Below, piece by piece: positions 33,778-42,455 of a DNA stretch of 64,000 bases. The stretch is taken from the NCBI RefSeq assembly GCF_022869165.1, contig NZ_CP094929.1, positions 806,001 through 870,000 of the forward strand. Direction: 5' to 3'. Position 1 is the first letter of the stretch. Each line of letters starts with the position of its first letter. A program made the position numbers and the translations under genes. This stretch comes from Sphaerochaeta associata. GTDB lineage: Bacteria; Spirochaetota; Spirochaetia; Sphaerochaetales; Sphaerochaetaceae. A model generated the notes under the pieces. It had not been told where the DNA came from. It did no database searches and was given only the letters and a program-made list of their open reading frames with translations.

Positions 33778-35474
33778 TGCCAAAGATTGAAACCACCAGC
33801 AGGCTCTTTTTCAGCTTGCTGGGAAAAACACTGAGTGATAGTGAGCTGGAAGCACAATTCCCGGTTGCCAAGGCGGAGTTGGACGGCCATGAGGAAGATG
33901 TGCTGAAAATCGAGCTCAACGATACCAACCGCCCTGACTTGTGGTCTGCGGCCGGCATCGCACGCCTGTTGAAGTCCTACGAAAAAGAAGAAGTCATGCT
34001 CTATGATTTCTTCTCCACTGCAGACGAAACCTTCGACAGCGAAGGCCGTTCCCTGGTCGTCGACGCTTCGGTCAAGGAAGTGCGACCGTTCTCCATCGGG
34101 TTTGCCGCACGCGGACACAAGGTGAGCGAGGACGACCTTGAGGCCCTGATCCAGAGCCAGGAGAAGCTGTGCTCCAACTTTGGGCGCAAGCGTAAGACCA
34201 TTGCCATGGGAATCTACCGCTCCGATCTGATCAAGTACCCTGTTCACTACCGTGGCGCCGATCCCGATGCCACCTCCTTCATTCCCTTGGGAATGGATAA
34301 GGAGTTGACCTTGCGTCAAATCTGCAGCGAACATCCCAAGGGAAAAGAGTACGGTCATATTGTCAGCGACCATGCGCTCTTCCCCTTCCTGCACGACGAC
34401 AACAACGATGTGCTCTCCTTCCCTCCGGTCATCAACAGCGACCGCATCGGGGCTGTCGAAGTAGGGGATGAGAACCTCTTCCTCGAACTCTCGGGTATGG
34501 ACTTGAAGGACCTGCTGCTTGCAGCCTCGATCATGGCCTGTGATATGAGTGACATGGGCTTTGAGATCCTTCCCGTCAAGGTCATCCTGGGCGAAGAGAC
34601 TGAGTTCGGCAGTGAGATCACCGTTCCGTATTACTTCCAGGAGCCCGTCTCCTGCACGATGGCCCAGATTCATAAGACGCTGGGCGTGAAGCTCGGCAGT
34701 GATGAAGTGATTGCATCGCTGAAGCGTATGGGAATGCATGCCATCTGCGACAGTGATGTCGTCTATGCAACGGTGGCCGAGTATCGCAACGATTTTCTGC
34801 ATCCTGCTGATTTGATCGAGGATGTGATGATCGGCTACGGGCTGAATAATTTTGCACCCGAGATGCCCCAGGACTTCACCGTCGGTCGCCTCAGTCCTGC
34901 CGAGGAGATGGGCCGCAAGGTAAAAGACCTGATGGTCGGCCTGGGCTTTCAGGAGATGATGTACAACTACCTCGGTTCCAAACGCGAGTATGTGGACAAC
35001 ATGTCCTACCCTCAGGAGAAGTGCATCTTCATCTCCAATCCGATGAGTGAGAACTATGAGGTGGTGCGCCCCTCGATCATTCCTTCATTGTTGGAGAGTG
35101 AAAGTGTCAGCGCCCATGCCCCGTTCCCGCACAAGATCTTCGAGGTAGGCAAGGTAGCCTTCCGCGATGAACATGACAACAGTGGAACGACCACCCGCAA
35201 CACCCTCGGCTTCCTGGCCAGCGACAGCGTGATGGGATACAACGACGTCTCATCGTTGGTCAATACGCTTCTCTACTTCCTGGGAAAGGAGTTTAGCCTC
35301 GCATCCCTTGAAGGAGACGGCAGGTTCATCGACGGCCGCTGTGCGCGCATCATGGTCGGACAGATCGAGGTCGGTGTCTTTGGTGAGATTCATCCCCAGG
35401 TTCTGGAAAATTGGGGCAGCACCATGCCCACCATCGCCTGTGAGATTGATTTGGATCTGGTGATGGCGAACTAG
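33777..35474 (+). CDS. pheT: Phenylalanyl-tRNA synthetase beta subunit, archaeal type
   Basis: The 565-residue beta subunit is shorter than bacterial PheT (about 800), lacking the N-terminal tRNA-binding EMAP-like region and the C-terminal RNP domain. It opens M-P-K-I-E-T and has the B3/B4 editing region in the first half, the B5 domain near 285-350 (V-K-L-G-S-D, then H-P-A-D-L-I-E-D-V), and the catalytic-like core after 390. It pairs with the preceding archaeal-type pheS. A terminator follows. Confidence 0.94.
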   Translation: MPKIETTSRLFFSLLGKTLSDSELEAQFPVAKAELDGHEEDVLKIELNDTNRPDLWSAAGIARLLKSYEKEEVMLYDFFSTADETFDSEGRSLVVDASVKEVRPFSIGFAARGHKVSEDDLEALIQSQEKLCSNFGRKRKTIAMGIYRSDLIKYPVHYRGADPDATSFIPLGMDKELTLRQICSEHPKGKEYGHIVSDHALFPFLHDDNNDVLSFPPVINSDRIGAVEVGDENLFLELSGMDLKDLLLAASIMACDMSDMGFEILPVKVILGEETEFGSEITVPYYFQEPVSCTMAQIHKTLGVKLGSDEVIASLKRMGMHAICDSDVVYATVAEYRNDFLHPADLIEDVMIGYGLNNFAPEMPQDFTVGRLSPAEEMGRKVKDLMVGLGFQEMMYNYLGSKREYVDNMSYPQEKCIFISNPMSENYEVVRPSIIPSLLESESVSAHAPFPHKIFEVGKVAFRDEHDNSGTTTRNTLGFLASDSVMGYNDVSSLVNTLLYFLGKEFSLASLEGDGRFIDGRCARIMVGQIEVGVFGEIHPQVLENWGSTMPTIACEIDLDLVMAN

Positions 35475-35496
35475 GCAGGTTCTTTATTATCAATGC

Positions 35497-35525
35497 GGGC
35501 TGCAGGATTTCCTGCAGCTTTTTTT
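35497..35525 (+). terminator. Terminator of pheST
   Basis: GCTGCAGG (35499-35506) and CCTGCAGC (35511-35518) pair around ATTT, followed by seven Ts. It separates pheT from the converging Mrp operon. Confidence 0.88.
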
Positions 35526-35528
35526 ATG

Positions 35529-37250
35529 CTACAAGAGCATGATCAGGAGAGCGGCGATAGCCGAGGCGAAGCCCAAAAAGAGGTCGGTGAAGGAACCGCG
35601 CAGTGCCTTGATCCGGTGCAGCACCTTCGCCCCCGGTTTGCTGACTGCCACAGCAAACAGCAGAATCCCTCCAAGGAGTGTGTACAAGGTCTTGAGCATA
35701 TTCGGTGTGTTGAAAAAGAAGTCATGCCCATAGCCCAAGGCTTGTTTCTGACCGAGCAGCGTCCCGATGAATGCCATCACCTGAGGAGCAAAAACTCCGG
35801 TGAGAACGCACATGACAGCCAGCATCAGGAGCCCCAGGTGCAAAGAAACGGGAAATCGGGGCAGGCTGCCTTGCATGATCGGCTCAAGGGGCTGCCTGGA
35901 AGGCAGAAAGATACGGGAGAGCTTGATGAAGGAAGCCACCGTTGCGGCCCCTGCAATGCTGAGGATGACATATTGCCATCCACCCTTGAGGGAGTAGGTG
36001 AGCAGCGTCTTGCTGAAGAACCCATTGAACGGGGGAAGGGCTGTGATGGAGAGGGCTGCAATGAAATAACAGAGCATGGTCAACGGCAGCTTCTCTCCTT
36101 CCTCACGCAACCGATAGTTTGCTCCTCTGAGTGTATAGACATTACGGTTGCCACCGCTGTCGGTAGCGGTTCCGATCGAGAGAAAGAGCAGAGCCTTGAA
36201 GAGAGCGTGGCAGAAAGCATGGAAGAAGGATGCTGCGAGCAACAACGAACCTGCTCTCGTTTCCAAGCCGTAGTGAAGCGCCAGACCCCAGGCACTGACC
36301 ACATACCCTATCTGGCTGATCGAGTGGTAGGCAAGCAGCTGTTTCGCATCGCTCTGGGCAAGGGCGAAAAGAACCGCCAGCAGGGCGGTGATGGTCCCTG
36401 CCCAACTGAGCGGAAGGCTCATTGCACCAGAGAGAGGGGAGAGTGAGAATACGCGAATCAACGCAAAGAGAGGAATCTTCAGCAAGACGCCTGAAAGCAT
36501 GGCCGAGACTGCATGGGGAGCCTTGGAGTGGGCATCGATGAGCCATAGCGAGAGGGGCATCACGGCAACCCGTAAGAGTATGGGAACTACCAACAGCACG
36601 AGACAGAGGAGGGCGGTTTTCTGTGCCTCCGGTCCAAGGCCGGCAAGTCCTTGGGCAATTCCTTCGTAGCTGAGTGAGCCGGAAAGACGATAGAGGCCGA
36701 ATGTACCCAGCAGGAAGAAGACCATCGCCGATGAGGAGATCATGAGGTAGGAGAAGGAGGCATACACGGCATGGCCCTTTTGGCTGCTTGCTATCAATAC
36801 ATAGGCGGCAACACCCATCACCTCAAGACATACAAACAGGTTGAACAAGTCGCTTGTCATGGCGATGGCGCTGATCGCTGCATTCTGGATGAGAATCAGG
36901 GCGGTGAAGGAGGAGTGTCCCGGCCCCACCTTGCGTGAGTAGATCCAAGAAGGAATGGTGACGGAGGCGGCGAGGAGAATCATGAGCATCGACAATCCGT
37001 CGAAGCTGAAGGTTATTCCGATAATGCCTCTATAGGAACCCGCCACTGCATCGATGCTTCCCGTTTCCTGCAATACCGGATAGAGAGAGAGGACAATAAT
37101 GACAGGAAAGGCCAAGCCGATGATGACTCCCACGTATTCGGCAAGCCTGCGTACCTTCGTAGGAAAGAAGCTCTTGCAAACCAGAATCAAGGCTGCACCT
37201 AGCAAAGGGAGGTAGATGGGAGAAAACATCAGGTTTGCATTACTCAGCAT
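35529..37250 (-). CDS. MrpD/NuoN-like antiporter subunit
   Basis: The 573-residue protein has about 14-16 membrane helices of the proton-translocating antiporter type. The helix-5 glutamate lies in V-C-L-E-V-M-G near 133-139, and the channel lysine in A-H-S-K-A-P-H-A near 243-250. It is the second of two adjacent MrpD-like genes. In Mrp complexes these move sodium or protons. MrpA, which would normally be the largest subunit, is missing. It is the last gene of the operon. Confidence 0.85.
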   Translation of the reverse strand: MLSNANLMFSPIYLPLLGAALILVCKSFFPTKVRRLAEYVGVIIGLAFPVIIVLSLYPVLQETGSIDAVAGSYRGIIGITFSFDGLSMLMILLAASVTIPSWIYSRKVGPGHSSFTALILIQNAAISAIAMTSDLFNLFVCLEVMGVAAYVLIASSQKGHAVYASFSYLMISSSAMVFFLLGTFGLYRLSGSLSYEGIAQGLAGLGPEAQKTALLCLVLLVVPILLRVAVMPLSLWLIDAHSKAPHAVSAMLSGVLLKIPLFALIRVFSLSPLSGAMSLPLSWAGTITALLAVLFALAQSDAKQLLAYHSISQIGYVVSAWGLALHYGLETRAGSLLLAASFFHAFCHALFKALLFLSIGTATDSGGNRNVYTLRGANYRLREEGEKLPLTMLCYFIAALSITALPPFNGFFSKTLLTYSLKGGWQYVILSIAGAATVASFIKLSRIFLPSRQPLEPIMQGSLPRFPVSLHLGLLMLAVMCVLTGVFAPQVMAFIGTLLGQKQALGYGHDFFFNTPNMLKTLYTLLGGILLFAVAVSKPGAKVLHRIKALRGSFTDLFLGFASAIAALLIMLL

Positions 37251-37259
37251 GGATTCCCC

Positions 37260-38972
37260 CTACCACAAGAGATTTGCGGCCATGAATCCTATAGCCAGGG
37301 CATAGCCGAAAAAGAGATCGGCGAAACCAACCTCTTTGGATGAGAGCGGCCGGATAAGCTTTCTCACCCAGGCCGTCCGTGTCAGGACGATGCAGAGGAA
37401 CGCAAGACCGACCGTGACAAGGGTTTTTCCCAAGTCTTGATACGCGTAATACGCGATATACCCTCCCTTTGCCTCGGAGAGAGGGGTGAGAATATGAACA
37501 AGGAACCTTTGGATCCTCTCATAAAAGAACCCTCCAGCGAGGATCATAAGGGCAAGCAGGGCATAGGAAAGCTTCATTGTTTTCGATACGACACAGCTTT
37601 CATCAACGGCCAGGGCTTTTTTGGAAGGGAGAAACATGAGAGCCAATTTGCTGTAGGCAACGATGGTAAGAACCGATGTTATGGACAGCAGATGCACCGA
37701 GGCATGGTTCTTTGCAAGGTGCAGCATGGTGTTCTTTCCCATGAACCCGATCGTTGGCGGCAGGGCTGTCATGCTCAGGGTGGCAATGATGAAGCAGATG
37801 AAGGTAAGAGGGATTCGCTCTCCCCTCTGTCTGAGTGCCGCAATTGCTCCTCGTGCCTTGTTCAGGTCCTTTGTGCCAAGGACGTCGGTTGTGGTTCCGA
37901 CGGTCAGAAAGAGCAAAGATTTCGAGAGTGCATGGCAGAAGCCGTAGAGCAGGGCGATTCCAAGCAACAGGGCTCCTTTTTCGGTCTCTATGCCGGCCTT
38001 GACGGCCAGACCGTATGCACATACCACATAACCGATCTGGCTGATCGAACTGTAGGCCAACAGTCGTTTTGCCTGGTGTTCGAAGAGAGCGAGCAGGATG
38101 CCGACGACCGAAGAGATGCCTCCCGCCCAAGCCATGATGAATCCGATGCGCTGACTTCCCACCACCAAGAGCAGCAGCCGGACGAGGGCGAAGAGGGGAA
38201 TCTTGATCAGAACCCCCGAGAGCAGTGCCGATACTGCATGCGGAGCCTTGGAGTGGGCTCCGACCAACCAGCCGTGCAGGGGAAAGACTGCACTTCGCAG
38301 CAGTGTGGAGATGACGATGAGAACCAAGGAGAGCTGGGCCACCACCAGGTCGTTTCCTCCAAGGTTGTTCTTGGCTGCTACGATGGCTTCATAGGAGAGT
38401 GAGCCGGTGATACGGTAGAGTCCGAAAGTCCCAAGCAGGAAGAAAACCATGGCGGTTGCGCTGTATAGGAGGTAACTGAAGGAAGCCAAGGCTGAGCTGT
38501 CCTTCTCGCTTGAAGCCACCAATACATAGCTGGTGATGCCCATCACCTCCAGACAGACGAACAGGTTGAAGAGGTCGGCGGTAAGGCTGGTAGCGGCAAC
38601 TGCAGCACATTGTACGAAAAATACCACGCTGAAGGTGTTCTGTTTGGGGCCGGCGTGTCTGCTGTACAGCCAAACCGGAATGCTTACGAGCAGGTGCAAG
38701 GCGATCAAAAGATAGGAGAGTCCATCAAAGTGATAGTGGACGCCCAGACTCGTCTCCCAGGCCCCAATGACTGTCTCTACACTCTGATGGTCCCATACTG
38801 CGCCTCGCAATGCAAACAGGGCGAATGCCGGAAGCACCAGACCGATGAGAAAGCCAAGAAGCTCGAATGCCTTGCGCACGGTCTCGCCTGCGAACGCCTT
38901 GGCCGCAAGAATCAGGCTGGCGGCAAGCAAAGGGAGGTAGATGGGTGCGAGAAAGAGGGTGTCAATGCTCAT
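37260..38972 (-). CDS. MrpD/MrpA-like antiporter subunit
   Basis: The 570-residue protein starts at ATG 38972, overlapping mrpC by 11 bases; the longer frame upstream has no start signal. It shares the antiporter fold with its neighbour: V-C-L-E-V-M-G-I near 137-144, and A-H-S-K-A-P-H-A-V-S near 247-256. Many subunits of this type are called MnhD or MbhH. It and the next gene are tandem paralogues that probably form the two ion channels of the complex. Confidence 0.85.
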   Translation of the reverse strand: MSIDTLFLAPIYLPLLAASLILAAKAFAGETVRKAFELLGFLIGLVLPAFALFALRGAVWDHQSVETVIGAWETSLGVHYHFDGLSYLLIALHLLVSIPVWLYSRHAGPKQNTFSVVFFVQCAAVAATSLTADLFNLFVCLEVMGITSYVLVASSEKDSSALASFSYLLYSATAMVFFLLGTFGLYRITGSLSYEAIVAAKNNLGGNDLVVAQLSLVLIVISTLLRSAVFPLHGWLVGAHSKAPHAVSALLSGVLIKIPLFALVRLLLLVVGSQRIGFIMAWAGGISSVVGILLALFEHQAKRLLAYSSISQIGYVVCAYGLAVKAGIETEKGALLLGIALLYGFCHALSKSLLFLTVGTTTDVLGTKDLNKARGAIAALRQRGERIPLTFICFIIATLSMTALPPTIGFMGKNTMLHLAKNHASVHLLSITSVLTIVAYSKLALMFLPSKKALAVDESCVVSKTMKLSYALLALMILAGGFFYERIQRFLVHILTPLSEAKGGYIAYYAYQDLGKTLVTVGLAFLCIVLTRTAWVRKLIRPLSSKEVGFADLFFGYALAIGFMAANLLW

Positions 38973-39306
38973 CAGCCAACCTCTTGGTGATGACATCGAT
39001 ATCAAGTGATCCTGTGGCCTGGTAGAGGCGTACGGCAAGGGCGAGCGAGAGTGCCGATACACAGACCCCGATGACAATGGCTGTGAGCATGAGGGCCTGG
39101 GGAATCGGGTCGACCATGTGGATAATGCCATCATCAAGGATGGGGGCCTGGCTGCCGATCCTGCTCCCTTCCAGGATGAAGAGCAGAACGACTGCCGCAT
39201 TCATCAGATTCAATCCGAAGATTTTCTTGATGATGTTGCGCATTGCAACAATGGCGGAAAATCCAATCAAAAAGAGCAGGAAAATGAGGATTCGTTCAAT
39301 GATCAT
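38962..39306 (-). CDS. mrpC: MrpC/NuoK-like antiporter subunit
   Basis: The 114-residue protein has three helices, with the NuoK-like pattern G-L-N-L-M-N-A-A-V near 31-39 and D-P-I-P-Q-A-L-M-L-T-A-I-V-I-G-V near 66-81. It overlaps both neighbours. MrpC is the small subunit that packs between the MrpA/B and MrpD parts. Confidence 0.88.
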   Translation of the reverse strand: MIIERILIFLLFLIGFSAIVAMRNIIKKIFGLNLMNAAVVLLFILEGSRIGSQAPILDDGIIHMVDPIPQALMLTAIVIGVCVSALSLALAVRLYQATGSLDIDVITKRLADEH

Positions 39307-40027
39307 GGCTGCCTCCCATCATGGCGATGCACATGACGGCAATGCTCGTACCTACTTTCAATCCGATGATGATGTTCAGCAGTATGATGAAGTTCGGCGA
39401 GAGGTTCTGCACTGTCTTGACCGGGTTGCCGAAGAATCCGCTCTCAAAGAAGACTCCGCTGATCGAGGCGAGCATCAGAAAGAGGAAGGACAGGGACTCG
39501 ATGCGTGAAAGGACGATGGTATTGGTCAGCTTGGTTTTCAACTCGGTGCCCAATGCCAGAAAGACAATACCCGAGGCCAGTATGACCCCGCCCTGGAAGC
39601 CTCCTCCCGGTGAGATGTGACCGTACAACATAACATAGAACCCGAAGAGCAGGACAATGGGACCCAGTTTGGAAGCCACAACCTCGATGAGGTTTGTCCG
39701 AAGCGAATGCCGGGGAAGTTTTTCGGGTTCGAGGGAGAACTTGACAGCCTCTTCATCCATCTTGTGACGGCCCAAATTGATCAGGATCGACATGGTTCCG
39801 GTAATGGAAACGAGCAGTACCAGCGTCTCTCCCAGTGTATCCATGGCCCGGTAGCCGAGATAGATTGCACTTACGGTATTATCGGCGCCTGTGTCTGCTT
39901 TTGCATTGCCGAATAAATAGTCGCGCGCCTGAACCGGCCAGGGAGCATCGCTGAGTATCACCGGAAGGATGGCGAGTCCCAGGATGAGGATGGTCAGAAT
40001 GATTTTTGAATGCGTCAAAGCCTTCAT
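39296..40027 (-). CDS. mrpB: MrpB-like subunit with extra N-terminal membrane domain
   Basis: The 243-residue protein starts at ATG 40027, behind GGAGGAG. An N-terminal part (about 1-90) with Y-L-G-Y-R-A-M-D-T-L-G-E-T-L-V-L resembles the MbhE/MrpA C-terminal segment. The MnhB domain follows (about 105-240), with G-H-I-S-P-G-G-G-F-Q-G-G-V-I near 138-151. In standard Mrp systems these parts are spread over MrpA and MrpB; the layout here is like hydrogenase-associated Mbh modules. Confidence 0.85.
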   Translation of the reverse strand: MKALTHSKIILTILILGLAILPVILSDAPWPVQARDYLFGNAKADTGADNTVSAIYLGYRAMDTLGETLVLLVSITGTMSILINLGRHKMDEEAVKFSLEPEKLPRHSLRTNLIEVVASKLGPIVLLFGFYVMLYGHISPGGGFQGGVILASGIVFLALGTELKTKLTNTIVLSRIESLSFLFLMLASISGVFFESGFFGNPVKTVQNLSPNFIILLNIIIGLKVGTSIAVMCIAMMGGSHDH

Positions 40028-40269
40028 GACTCCTCCTTGTCCCGTCTTTGGGTATGACGAATGGCCCAAACGAAAATGACGGTCGATACACCGGCTCCGA
40101 CGGCCGCCTCGGTGATCGCCACATCAGGGGCCCGTAGAATCGTGAAAAGCAATGCGCTGAGCATGCTTATGGCTGAGAGAGCAATAACAGAGTGCAATAG
40201 ATCCTTGCTGGCCAAGGTGAAAATTCCCAAGACAAGAATGAGACTGAGAATGAGGATATACATGATCAT
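40024..40269 (-). CDS. MbhD/DUF4040-like subunit (MrpA C-terminal equivalent)
   Basis: The 81-residue, two- to three-helix protein carries A-P-D-V-A-I-T-E-A-A-V-G-A-G near 47-60, the DUF4040/MbhD signature that forms the C-terminal part of MrpA elsewhere. Here it is a separate gene overlapping the MrpB-like gene by four bases. Confidence 0.85.
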   Translation of the reverse strand: MIMYILILSLILVLGIFTLASKDLLHSVIALSAISMLSALLFTILRAPDVAITEAAVGAGVSTVIFVWAIRHTQRRDKEES

Positions 40270-40595
40270 AGGCTTTTATCCTCCTTTGCCATGGAGGATC
40301 GGTGCTTCTCGGCGTCCTCACTCTCCCAAATGAATCTGGCGACAATGGAGCTGCCGGTGGGAGCAGAGATGAGAAAGAACACGATGAGGATGATCAGGCG
40401 GGCGGTACTGGCCAGCGAGGGGGAGAGCAACAGCAAGGCAATCAGGTAGGAGAAGACCGCCGTCGTTGCGCACAACGAACCTGCATGGAGACGACTGTAT
40501 GGGTCCTTGAACCTGAAGAGACCGATCATACCCACAATGCCGAAGGCGGTTCCAATTAAAAATGCAATGAGGGAGAGGATTTCCCGTATGATCAT
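40266..40595 (-). CDS. mrpG: MrpG-like antiporter subunit
   Basis: The 109-residue protein has three helices and the MrpG pattern G-L-F-R-F-K-D-P-Y-S-R-L-H-A near 25-38, then S-A-P-T-G-S near 77-82. It overlaps its neighbours by four bases in a tightly coupled operon. Confidence 0.9.
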   Translation of the reverse strand: MIIREILSLIAFLIGTAFGIVGMIGLFRFKDPYSRLHAGSLCATTAVFSYLIALLLLSPSLASTARLIILIVFFLISAPTGSSIVARFIWESEDAEKHRSSMAKEDKSL

Positions 40596-40861
40596 CGTCC
40601 CTCCTTGCGGTGCTTGAGAAACCGCGTAATGGCCAGGAAGCCAAGAAAACCGAAGATATCATAGACCAAGGCTACATCGAGATAGAGTGTTCTACGATTT
40701 CGTATCCCCCACAGGATCAAGAGGGCCAACGAGACTGCAGAGAGTACATTGAGGGCGACAAGCCGGTCGCTTGAGGTGGGGCCGAGCATGAGTCGGATCA
40801 AGGTGATGAAGGCAAATACGAACAAGGCTGTCTGCATGCCTGAAAGAATGAAAGAACTCAT
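40592..40861 (-). CDS. mrpF: MrpF-like antiporter subunit
   Basis: The 89-residue protein starts at ATG 40861 as an ATGA overlap with mrpE; a GTG two codons earlier is less likely. Three helices, with R-L-M-L-G-P-T-S-S-D-R-L-V-A-L-N near 23-38, and D-V-A-L-V-Y near 63-68, match MrpF/MnhF. Confidence 0.9.
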   Translation of the reverse strand: MSSFILSGMQTALFVFAFITLIRLMLGPTSSDRLVALNVLSAVSLALLILWGIRNRRTLYLDVALVYDIFGFLGFLAITRFLKHRKEGR

Positions 40862-41370
40862 AGCCACGTCCTCCCCAAAGCGTGCTCCAGCTTTGTCTTG
40901 ACCGCCTCTCCCGCCGCTTTCGTATGCATGGTGGTACAGAGCAGCCAGTGTACCGTCAGGTGGTCGTCGTTGAGGTCCAGTGTCATGGTCCCCGGGGTGA
41001 AGGTGATTGCATTCGCCAGGACGGTCCTTGCGATGTCCGAGCGCAGGCGTGTTCGGAAATGAACGATGCGGGGGTTGGTGTTTCCGCTTATCACCGCTTT
41101 AACCACCGAGAAGCTGCTGACATACAAGGAGACGACCATCAGCAGGAGGAACCTGATGAGCGAGAGTGGCCTGGGGATGAAGAACCCCAAACCGGCCTCG
41201 TGCTCGGGTAAGAATATATGATAGGTGAGACTTGCAGTCAGAATGGAGGCTCCAAGACCAAAGAGCAAGGAAAATAGTCCCGGCTCCGTGGTGAAAAGAA
41301 GCCAAACAAGGAAAAGAAAGAGGGTGGTCAGTACAAAACGTATGAGGGCCCAGATTCTTCTACTGTTCAT
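40858..41370 (-). CDS. mrpE: MrpE-like antiporter subunit
   Basis: The 170-residue protein has two or three N-terminal helices, followed by a cytoplasmic domain with N-A-I-T-F-T-P-G-T-M-T-L-D near 121-133, the MrpE signature. It is the first structural subunit after the two sensor-like genes. Confidence 0.9.
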   Translation of the reverse strand: MNSRRIWALIRFVLTTLFLFLVWLLFTTEPGLFSLLFGLGASILTASLTYHIFLPEHEAGLGFFIPRPLSLIRFLLLMVVSLYVSSFSVVKAVISGNTNPRIVHFRTRLRSDIARTVLANAITFTPGTMTLDLNDDHLTVHWLLCTTMHTKAAGEAVKTKLEHALGRTWL

Positions 41371-41372
41371 CT

Positions 41373-41825
41373 TTACTCCTTGTCGGCGATGAGGGTGTGA
41401 AAGTCTATGCTGCTCTTGCTGGTTATCAGCGCTTCACGAAGATCACTTTGATGGAGCAAACGGGCAAGTTTGCTGAGAATCCTCAAATGAAAACTGGAGC
41501 TCTTTTGCGGGCCTACCAACAGGAAAACCAGAACGACCTGCTTGCCGTCCAGGGCCTTGAGGTCCAAGGAGGGTGTGAGGCGCATGGCTGCAAGCAGGGT
41601 CTTCTTCATCGAGGGGCAGCGGGCATGGGTGATGGCGCAGCCTTCTCCCATGCAGGTGGTATGAAAGCCCCCGTCTCTGAGACGCTCGACCAAGTTGTCG
41701 GGAGCTTGCTCGGGGTGCACTGCATGCAGTTGGTCGGTCAGGGTCTTGATGACTCCTTGGATGGTTTGTTCGCTTCGATCGAGCAGGATGCAACGCTGAT
41801 CGAGTAAATCCCTTATGTTCGCCAT
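41373..41825 (-). CDS. PTS EIIA (PtsN-like) domain protein
   Basis: The 150-residue protein is a single EIIA-2 (fructose/mannitol/PtsN) domain. The phosphorylatable histidine is probably H67 in C-A-I-T-H-A-R-C. V-V-L-V-F-L-L-V-G-P near 96-105 is the typical following strand. No other PTS genes are here. PtsN-like proteins control potassium transport in enterobacteria, which fits its place in an ion-antiporter operon. The partner phosphotransferase is not in the window. Confidence 0.83.
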   Translation of the reverse strand: MANIRDLLDQRCILLDRSEQTIQGVIKTLTDQLHAVHPEQAPDNLVERLRDGGFHTTCMGEGCAITHARCPSMKKTLLAAMRLTPSLDLKALDGKQVVLVFLLVGPQKSSSFHLRILSKLARLLHQSDLREALITSKSSIDFHTLIADKE

Positions 41826-41827
41826 GC

Positions 41828-42175
41828 CTATACCTCTTCCTCGTCTTGTACCAAACCAGCAGCCCAGTCAACCGGCAGGGTGAACATAATGCCGGTTCCA
41901 GGATTTTCCAATCCTCCCACCACTCCATCGACCAGATGTTTGGCCTTGCGTACCACCTCATCGTCCTTAACGACCGAGAGGATGGTTTTATTATAAGGTC
42001 TGTTGCCTTTCATAAAGTCTTTGAATCCTGCAAAAAGAGGTACTTCATACGTCAGGAAACGGCCCATTCCCTCGCTGTCGAGGATGGTGGAGCCGGTGAT
42101 GCCCGCTTCTACGTAGGCTTCAAGCACCTCTTCCAGATACTCTTCGTTGTTCAGGACGAATACCAGTAGTTTCAT
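41828..42175 (-). CDS. PII-like signalling protein
   Basis: The 115-residue protein has the PII-like beta-alpha-beta fold. It opens K-L-L-V-F-V-L-N-N-E-E-Y-L-E-E-V-L, with A-G-I-T-G-S-T-I-L-D-S-E-G-M-G-R near 24-39. The canonical PII uridylylation tyrosine loop is absent or changed. Similar proteins often precede cation antiporters or transporters. It is the first gene of the Mrp operon, two bases before the EIIA gene. It may sense a nucleotide and tune ion flux. Confidence 0.8.
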   Translation of the reverse strand: MKLLVFVLNNEEYLEEVLEAYVEAGITGSTILDSEGMGRFLTYEVPLFAGFKDFMKGNRPYNKTILSVVKDDEVVRKAKHLVDGVVGGLENPGTGIMFTLPVDWAAGLVQDEEEV

Positions 42176-42323
42176 CTATATCTCCAAGCAAGGATTGTGT
42201 TTGATGGTACCATAGGGTTTTAAGGCCGGTCAATGAATTCTATTATGCATAAAATGTGAATATCCATGCAGTTTCTCTGTTTGGGTATTGACAGGGAAGG
42301 GGAGGCAGCGGTAAGGTTTCGCC

Positions 42324-42377
42324 ATGAACAGAACCTTTTCACACGAGCACCATCATCACTTCTGCAACCAACCGTAG
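42324..42377 (+). CDS. hisL: Histidine operon leader peptide
   Basis: An 18-codon frame (M-N-R-T-F-S-H-E-H-H-H-H-F-C-N-Q-P-stop) has five His in a six-residue run. Purine-rich GGTAAGG precedes the ATG. It ends 31 bases before a terminator stem upstream of hisG. This is the classic layout for attenuation: with scarce His-tRNA the ribosome stalls at the His codons and the terminator is avoided. The peptide is short and has no other role. Confidence 0.85.
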   Translation: MNRTFSHEHHHHFCNQP

Positions 42378-42408
42378 ACAGGTGGGCTCTGATACCTATA
42401 GATACAGA

Positions 42409-42434
42409 CCTCCGCATGTCGCGGGGGTTTTTTT
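42409..42434 (+). terminator. Attenuator terminator of the his operon
   Basis: CCTCCGC (42409-42415) and GCGGGGG (42421-42427) pair with one G-U wobble, followed by seven Ts (42428-42434), between hisL and hisG. A competing antiterminator is not obvious; AGGT (42380-42383) with ACCT (42408-42411) is a weak candidate. Confidence 0.8.
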
Positions 42435-42455
42435 ATACCCTGAAAGGAGCAGTCA

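Noticed and set aside
42287-42293. TTGACA-like -35 box just before hisL
   Set aside because: No -10 at the right distance, and it would start transcription inside the leader peptide.
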